Origin: an uncultured Chloroflexota bacterium
GTDB taxonomy: Bacteria; Chloroflexota; Dehalococcoidia; CAUJGQ01
DNA length: 25,603 bases
Direction of reading: 5' to 3'
Assembly (NCBI GenBank): GCA_937879875.1
Contig: CALFMN010000239.1
Coordinates: forward strand, 1-25,603
Under the pieces are notes generated by a model. That model had not been told where the DNA came from. It was given only the letters and a program-made list of their open reading frames with translations, and did no database searches. Position 1 is the first letter of the stretch. Every line of letters begins with the position of its first letter. The translations under genes were made by a program, and so were the position numbers. Shown piece by piece: positions 21,049 through 25,603 of this stretch.

Positions 21049-23682
21049 TCAGTCAGCGATTGCCGCTTCGCTCGCCCGCAGCGCCTCGGCAACCGCCTGA
21101 TCGATGGAGAGCGCCTGCCCCTCGGCCCACGCCGCCGCGAACGCCGCCTCGTCCAGCGCTTCCTTCGTCGTCTGCGATGCCTGTTCGAACAGATCGTTGA
21201 AACCGAAGACAATGATGGTCATCCCAACTCGGTGCCAAATCGCCTCAATGGCGGCCAGCAGCCGAGCGCTCAACGCCGATCGACAGAGCAGCGTCAGCGT
21301 CTGGGCCATGCCCGCGATGCACGTCGCGATATACCACTCGCTGCCGGTGTCGCGGGCGTAGCGCAGGCCGGCGTGCCAATCGGCGAGCGCTGACTCAAGA
21401 TCGCCTATGGCGTTCGCGGCGAGGGCCGGATAGATGTAGAACCAGGCCATCAACTGGCGATCGCTGACCGCCTCAGCGACTGGTAGCACCTCGGCCCGGA
21501 GTTGACGGACGCGCTCGTATTGCTTGTCAAGGTAGGCCAATCCGGCAAGCCAGCCGAGTGCGCACATGATCAGATAGTCGATGTCGGGCGCCCGCGCCCG
21601 CCGCAGCCCGTCCTCGATGTGCGCCTCGGCTTTCACCAGGTCGATGCCGCGAACCGCGAGCACGTTGCCGTACACCATCTCCGCCATGGCAACATCGCAT
21701 CGCCCACCGGTTGCGCGGAGGAGGGACAGCGCTTCATCGGCGACCAGCCGCGCGTCGTCGGCCTCAGGCAGATAGTATGGAAGAAATAGCAGCGTCTTTC
21801 CCAGCCGCGGCAGATCCTCTACCGCGCGAAAGAGTGCCGCAGCCGCCTCCATGCGCTTGCGGGCAGTCAGAATATCTCCTTGTTGACCGGCGGTGAGCCC
21901 CCAGCTCCACAGTGCGACGGCCCGGGCATGATCGTGCCGTGCCGCGTCGGGCAGGCCGAGCAGGGAATCTGCCCAGCGCAGCCCTTCGCCCGGCGCGCGT
22001 TGCCGGAACCACCAGTCGAGCGCACCGAAAGTGCGCAGGCCGATCTCCGCCTCGTTCTGGTCCAGCGCCCACTGTAGGGAGGCGAGCAGGTTATCCCGTT
22101 CCCGGTCGATCATGCGCCGCGCCCGAGGCCCGCCTCCGAACTCCACGCAGTAATCATCCCAAATGGAGGCGTCGATCCGTTCGGCGAGGTCGCAGTAGTA
22201 CTCGGCGTGGCGGCGGCGTACTGCTTCCGCCTCGCCGCCGGCTTCGAGCTGTTCCAGCGCGAACTCGCGCAGCGTGGCCAGCAGGCTGAAGCGCGGCTGG
22301 CCTTCGACCTCCGTTTCCTGCATCAGGCTCTTGTCCACGAGCGAGGCCAGGCCGTCGAGGACGGCGTCGCTCGGCGCGCGCGGCGCCGTTGATCGCGGCT
22401 GCGCCGCGACGGGCTGTTGAGTGGGAAGTCTCCGACGGTTGCGCTGCGCTATGACCGCCCCAATCGCACTTTGGTCGTTGGCGCCGACGGTTTCGGCGGC
22501 TTCGAGCGTCCAACCGCCGGCGAAGACCGCGAGGCGGCGGAAGAGCGCGCGTTCCGCTTCGTCCAGCAGCTGCCAGGACCAGTGGATCGTTGCTCGCAGC
22601 GTTTGCTGGCGCGCGGGGCCGGCGCGGTCGCCGCCGGTGAGCAGCGGCAGCCGTTGCTCAAGGCGCGCCAGCAGCGCCGGCGCGGTGAGCGATCGCATGC
22701 GCGCCGCCGCCAGCTCGATCGCCAGCGGCAGGCCGTCCAGCCGCGTGCAGATTGCCGCGATCACGGGCGCGTTCTCCGCGGTGAGGGCGAAGTCCGGTCG
22801 CAGCGCCCGCGTGCGCTCGACGAAGAGTTGCACCGCCGGGTTGCGGCCCAGTACATCAAGCGGCGCAGCAGGCACGGCGTAGAGCTGTTCGCCGCCGACT
22901 TGCAGGCGCACGCGGCTGGTGACGAGCAGGCACAGCGCGGGCGCTTCGACCAACAGGTCCGCCAGCCGCGGCGCCGCGCCCACCACCTGCTCGAGGTTGT
23001 CCAGCACCAGCAGCAGGCGCTTGCTGCGCAGATAGGCGGCGAGCGACGCCACGAGCGTGCGGCCCTCCGTCTCCTGCACGCGCAGCACCTGCGCGATCGT
23101 CGGGATCACCGCCGCCGGCTCCGTGACCGCCGACAGATCGACGAACCATACGCCGTCAGGGAACGCAGGTGCCGCGCGCTCTGCCCCGGCCACCGCCAGC
23201 CGCGTCTTGCCGGTGCCGCCCGCCCCGGTCAGCGTCAGCAGGCGGTGGCGTTCCAGCAGCGTCCCGATCTCGTCCAGCTCCGCCTCGCGTCCGATGAAGC
23301 TGGTCAGCGGCGCGGGCAGCCGGCCCGGCGAAGCGGGCACTTCGATGGGTGCCGGCGCGTTGCCCCGTGGGTGCGCGGCGAGGCGTGCCGCGGCCAGCGC
23401 CTCGCGCACCAGTTCCGGTGTCAATGCGAGGCCGGCGAGCGGGCCGCTGTTGTAGGCGCGGAACAGGCCTTCGCCGGCCAGCAACGCCAGCAGCGCCGCC
23501 TCGGCCGCGGCGTCGGGCACGAGTTGGCCCTGCTCCCAGCGCTGCACCGTCTTGCCGCTGTAGCCCAGCCGCGCCGCGAAGCCCTCGCGCGTCAGCCCGC
23601 GCACCTCGCGCAGCGCCCGCAGCAGCGCGGGGAAGGCCGGCAGAGCAGGCAGAGCGTCGTGAGCCGTCGCATCCGCCGCCAT
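21049..23682 (-). CDS. XRE-HTH / NB-ARC ATPase / TPR regulator
   Basis: An 877-aa STAND regulator. Residues about 12-70 form an XRE-type HTH (LLRALREVRGLTREGFAARLGYSGKTVQRWEQGQLVPD). The NB-ARC ATPase follows: Walker A GAGGTGKT at 153-160, Walker B LLLVLDN at 223-229, LLVTSR and GLPLAIELAAAR. From about 470 the chain is TPR-like helices and there is no C-terminal LuxR HTH, unlike the other two regulators here. The architecture resembles AfsR-type and other nucleotide-gated regulators. Residues 402-440 are an Arg/Gln/Pro-rich insert that interrupts a normally short linker and carries a dispersed hairpin repeat. GGGGAGG lies six bases before ATG 23682; the longer frame to 23772 would translate the operator repeats. 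It diverges from tiny ORFs, its possible targets. Confidence 0.87.
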   Translation of the reverse strand: MAADATAHDALPALPAFPALLRALREVRGLTREGFAARLGYSGKTVQRWEQGQLVPDAAAEAALLALLAGEGLFRAYNSGPLAGLALTPELVREALAAARLAAHPRGNAPAPIEVPASPGRLPAPLTSFIGREAELDEIGTLLERHRLLTLTGAGGTGKTRLAVAGAERAAPAFPDGVWFVDLSAVTEPAAVIPTIAQVLRVQETEGRTLVASLAAYLRSKRLLLVLDNLEQVVGAAPRLADLLVEAPALCLLVTSRVRLQVGGEQLYAVPAAPLDVLGRNPAVQLFVERTRALRPDFALTAENAPVIAAICTRLDGLPLAIELAAARMRSLTAPALLARLEQRLPLLTGGDRAGPARQQTLRATIHWSWQLLDEAERALFRRLAVFAGGWTLEAAETVGANDQSAIGAVIAQRNRRRLPTQQPVAAQPRSTAPRAPSDAVLDGLASLVDKSLMQETEVEGQPRFSLLATLREFALEQLEAGGEAEAVRRRHAEYYCDLAERIDASIWDDYCVEFGGGPRARRMIDRERDNLLASLQWALDQNEAEIGLRTFGALDWWFRQRAPGEGLRWADSLLGLPDAARHDHARAVALWSWGLTAGQQGDILTARKRMEAAAALFRAVEDLPRLGKTLLFLPYYLPEADDARLVADEALSLLRATGGRCDVAMAEMVYGNVLAVRGIDLVKAEAHIEDGLRRARAPDIDYLIMCALGWLAGLAYLDKQYERVRQLRAEVLPVAEAVSDRQLMAWFYIYPALAANAIGDLESALADWHAGLRYARDTGSEWYIATCIAGMAQTLTLLCRSALSARLLAAIEAIWHRVGMTIIVFGFNDLFEQASQTTKEALDEAAFAAAWAEGQALSIDQAVAEALRASEAAIAD
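22363..22479. repeat. repeat-derived in-frame insertion in the NB-ARC regulator
   Basis: The 117 bp encode 39 extra residues (402-440) between the NB-ARC winged-helix part and LDGLASLVDKSL. The segment contains TCGCGGCTGCGCCGCGA (22393-22409), the same 17-bp hairpin type as in the two REP-like elements. Its length is a multiple of three, so the frame is kept. Confidence 0.55.
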
Positions 23683-23694
23683 GCACCGCCTCCC

Positions 23695-23749
23695 CTGCTC
23701 CGTCCAAAACCTGTCCGGCGCCTGACCTGAAGCTGTCCCGAGCCTGACC
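23695..23749 (-). promoter_or_regulatory. five direct repeats in 11-bp phase, probable operator
   Basis: Read on the minus strand, five consecutive 11-mers begin GGTCAG, GGACAG, GGTCAG, GGACAG and GGACGG. The first and third, and the second and fourth, are closest, giving also a 22-bp super-period. The array ends 12 bp before the regulator start at 23682 and lies about 77 bp upstream of the divergent small ORF at 23826. One repeat per helical turn places all sites on the same DNA face, as in SARP/AfsR-type operators. Which protein binds is inferred. Confidence 0.55.
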
Positions 23750-23825
23750 AACCGCCGCCGCTGATTGCGCATAGCGTACTACCAGCGGGATGTGCCCGCG
23801 CAGCGCAGCGCAAGGAGGGCCGGTC

Positions 23826-24038
23826 ATGGTCATGAACCTGAATCCAACGGTGCTTGCGTACATCGCCGAGGTCAGACACGCGGCCGATCTGCTGCCGCGC
23901 CGGGTGGCGCCGGAACGCCCGGCGCATGGCCTCCCCTGCCTCCTCGTTTCGCTCTCGGCGGGCGTAGCCCGGCTCGCCGCGGTCATGCGCGGCACACGGC
24001 GATCGGCGCCTGCGAGGCCGGTGTCGCACCAACCGTGA
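23826..24038 (+). CDS. unknown small protein, 70 aa
   Basis: A short gene with an excellent ribosome site, AAGGAGG seven bases before the ATG. The product starts VMNLNPTVLAYIAEVRHAADLLPRR and has a moderately hydrophobic middle (GLPCLLVSLSAGVARLAAVMRG) that could be a weak membrane or amphipathic helix, ending in a basic Arg/Pro tail. It is divergent from the XRE/NB-ARC regulator, with the 11-bp-phased repeats between them. It may be a peptide effector or small regulatory partner, but no family is recognised. The start is convincing; true expression is not proven. Confidence 0.5.
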   Translation: MVMNLNPTVLAYIAEVRHAADLLPRRVAPERPAHGLPCLLVSLSAGVARLAAVMRGTRRSAPARPVSHQP

Positions 24039-24110
24039 GCCTGGCGCAGACGGCAGCGCGGGAGCAGCGTTTCCCGGCTGCCCGGCATGAGCAGATGAAA
24101 GGAGCAGGCG

Positions 24111-24320
24111 ATGTTTGGTGAACCGCAGCCTCAGACAACCCCGCGGGCGCCGGGCTGGATCGCGGAAGCCGTGGTGCTGGTAGAGCGCCTGTTCGTACAG
24201 ATGGGTTCGGCGAGTGCAACCGCGAACCCGACAGCGCCGCTGCCGGAAGTCGGTCCGTGGGAGCGCTGGCAGCGCGTGTGGGAAAACATGAGCCGCGAGG
24301 CGTGGGACGGACAGGGCTGA
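24111..24320 (+). CDS. unknown small protein, 69 aa
   Basis: The ATG follows AAGGAG at normal spacing, 72 bp after the previous small gene. The protein reads FGEPQPQTTPRAPGWIAEAVVLVERLFVQMG, then a Ser/Ala/Pro-rich linker, then WERWQRVWENMSREAWDGQG, a Trp-rich amphipathic helix. No signal peptide or metal site is seen. It is probably co-transcribed with the 70-aa gene. Trp-rich C-terminal helices can mediate membrane or protein contact, but nothing specific can be assigned. Confidence 0.5.
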   Translation: MFGEPQPQTTPRAPGWIAEAVVLVERLFVQMGSASATANPTAPLPEVGPWERWQRVWENMSREAWDGQG

Positions 24321-24373
24321 AGCCAATCCGTGCGCGACGCAGGCAAGCTGAGATAGCAAGGAGCGAAGCAGCG

Positions 24374-24466
24374 ATGAGCTCTTGTCAAATCCTGTGGGAA
24401 AGCCCTTCCCGTCATCGCACTGATCAGGCCGCCACTGCATCAGCCGCGGCCGCGTGCCGGGGCTGA
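24374..24466 (+). CDS. possible 30-aa ORF truncated by insertion-sequence end
   Basis: AAGGAG at 24358-24363 precedes an ATG that opens a 30-codon frame. From the second codon onward the DNA looks like the end of the IS256-type element, including GGGAA/TTCCC arms, and it runs into the antisense end of the transposase gene. This suggests that a third small gene began here and its body was replaced by the insertion. Translation is possible but the product would be meaningless. Confidence 0.3.
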   Translation: MSSCQILWESPSRHRTDQAATASAAAACRG

Positions 24467-25603
24467 TGCAGTCCGTCGCGCAACTCCGCCCCGTCCAGCA
24501 CCAGCCGCAGCAGGGTCTCCCCACCGTTCAGCGCCCGCCAGTTTTGGCTCAGCCGCTCGATCAGCTTGAACACCAGGTGCAGGACGTTCTCCCGGCTCCG
24601 CCGGCGCCTGGCCGCAGTCGTCCGCAGCCGCACGCCGGCGCAGATCGACTCGAGGGGAGTGCTCGTGCGCAGGTGCACCCAGGGCTCTGTCGGGAAGGCG
24701 TAGAAGCGCACGACGTCCTCCCAGTCCCGCCGCACGCAGTCCGCCGCCTGGCGCTGCCCCACGGCCCGCAGCTCCGCGCCGGCGGCATCGCGCAGCCGCT
24801 CGCACGCCGCCGGCGTCGGCGCCGCCGCGATCGCGCGTCACCGGCGTCGCGCCTCGGCGTGCAGCCGCTTCGGGAGCTTATCCTGCACGTTCAGCCCCCG
24901 CTGGTGCCAACAGCGCTGGTGCTGCGTCGTGGGGAAGACCTGGTCGAGGGCAGCCCACCGCCCGAGCCCGCCGTCGCCGCTGGCCAACAGCGGCGGCGCC
25001 AGGCCACGGTCACGGAGATCCCGCAGGAGATCTCCCCAGCTCGCGCTACGCTCCCGATCGCCCAGCTCCAGGGCGAGGCACTCCTTCTCGCCCTCATCCC
25101 GCGCCCCGATTATGCCGCGGACAACGCGCGTGGCCTCCGCCTGGCCCGCGCCCAGAGAGATCCCATCCGCCCACGTGTAGGCGTAGCGGTGATCGTCCAG
25201 CCGGCGCCGCTGCCACGCCGCGTACGCCGCGGCCCACTGCTCCTTCAGCCGCACGATGGCGTTGGCCGACCGTGCGGTCGTCCCGCCCACCCACTCGCGG
25301 AAGCCCGGCTCGAAGTCGCCGGTGGCCAGCCCCTCCAGGGACAGCGGCCCGAACAGCTGCTGCGTTGCCACCGCGGCCCGCGCGTACGTGCGCACGCGTT
25401 GCGACTGGAAGCCCTCCGGGCTCGTCTCCGCCGGCAGGGCGCTGACCCGCGGCACGCGCACCGCGACCTTGCCCACGCCCACAGTCAGCTCGCGTTCGCT
25501 GTGGCAGCCGTTGCGGTAGCCGCGCAACGGCTGCCTCCGCTCATACCGACGCCGGCCCAGGAAGGTCTGGCCCTCCGCCTGGAGCGCGGCGGCGCGCCGC
25601 CGC
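24376..25603. mobile_element. IS256-type insertion sequence, partial
   Basis: The transposase fills most of it. The right boundary is inferred near 24376 from loss of the upstream small-gene pattern and from GGGAA/TTCCC arms close to the end, similar to Mutator-type ends. The left end and target duplication are not in the window, so the limits are approximate. Confidence 0.5.
24424..25603 (-). pseudogene. IS256/Mutator-type transposase, nonsense-interrupted and cut by the window edge
   Basis: The frame is open from the window edge through PRVSALPAETSPEGFQSQRVRTYAR, typical of the IS256/Mutator family, to a TGA at 24838-24840, and continues in the same frame to 24424. Catalytic Asp candidates are ADG (codon near 25167) and SGDGG (near 24975), and the family's catalytic Glu is in TPLESICAG (near 24651), which lies beyond the stop. 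LNVQDKLPKRL and FYAFPTEPWVHLRTSTPLES are strong family landmarks. The truncated product would lack the Glu, so it should be inactive. The 5' end and the other terminal repeat are outside the window. The right end of the element probably lies near 24376. Confidence 0.8.

Noticed and set aside
22417..23730. Plus-strand open frame opposite the XRE/NB-ARC regulator
   Set aside because: Low-complexity Arg/Gln/Ala-rich antisense shadow; the minus strand carries the recognised domains.
11684..24840. TGA reassigned to an amino acid in this genome
   Set aside because: Several complete genes in the window (for example the RibD-like and HyuB genes) end with TGA at the expected place, so general reassignment is unlikely.

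Overview
The window is GC-rich bacterial DNA, about 65-70 % GC by eye. Two luciferase-like F420-type oxidoreductases, several very large STAND/LuxR ATPase regulators, a HyuB hydantoinase subunit, a DUF433/DUF5615 pair and promoters lying directly against start codons suggest a Chloroflexota member (Thermomicrobia- or Dehalococcoidia-like). This is inferred from gene content only; an actinobacterium is the main alternative. No rRNA, tRNA, CRISPR array, phage or plasmid backbone was recognised.

Layout. 1-600: a lipoprotein and hairpin-rich intergenic DNA. 606-3467: a large NB-ARC/TPR/LuxR regulator on the minus strand. 3619-4520: an unknown helical protein followed by a ZntR-like MerR regulator. 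4684-5631: an exported C39-like cysteine peptidase with a C-terminal SH3-like region, behind a near-consensus promoter. 5632-6181: no intact gene, but an inverted repeat, a REP-like hairpin, the tail of a CaiB/BaiF CoA-transferase and a 173-bp MITE-like element. 6182-8205: a double-hotdog MaoC-type dehydratase converging on an F420-type oxidoreductase. 8316-9042: a DUF433 antitoxin-like gene and a DUF5615 toxin-like gene placed tail to tail. 9280-10748: an ArsR / SRPBCC / RibD-DHFR-like operon. 10826-13858: a LuxR ATPase regulator split by one in-frame TGA. 14129-15880: an orphan HyuB. 15915-17566: a compact minus-strand operon of a Schlafen/AlbA_2-domain protein, an unknown 239-aa partner and a zinc-ribbon protein. 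17633-18586: an HSL-family hydrolase. 18697-19785: two unknown genes converging, one with an open frame across the other. 19930-20949: a second F420-type oxidoreductase. 21049-23682: an XRE/NB-ARC/TPR regulator with a repeat-derived insert. 23826-24466: a row of tiny genes. 24424-25603: an inactivated IS256/Mutator-type transposase running off the window edge.

How the parts relate. Three STAND-type regulators (about 8.5 kb in all) dominate, and none sits next to an obvious dedicated target except the last. That one is divergent from tiny ORFs, and the shared region holds five direct repeats in exact 11-bp phase. The metabolic genes (MaoC-like, CoA-transferase relic, HyuB, two F420-type oxidoreductases, HSL hydrolase) look like degradative or accessory functions without a single pathway. 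Intergenic DNA is unusually rich in designed-looking structure: hairpin families, heptanucleotide tracts and a MITE, some of which have grown into coding sequence.

The best candidates for something undescribed are the AlbA_2 / LRGWDYPH-motif / zinc-ribbon operon and the 11-bp-phased operator with its tiny ORFs.
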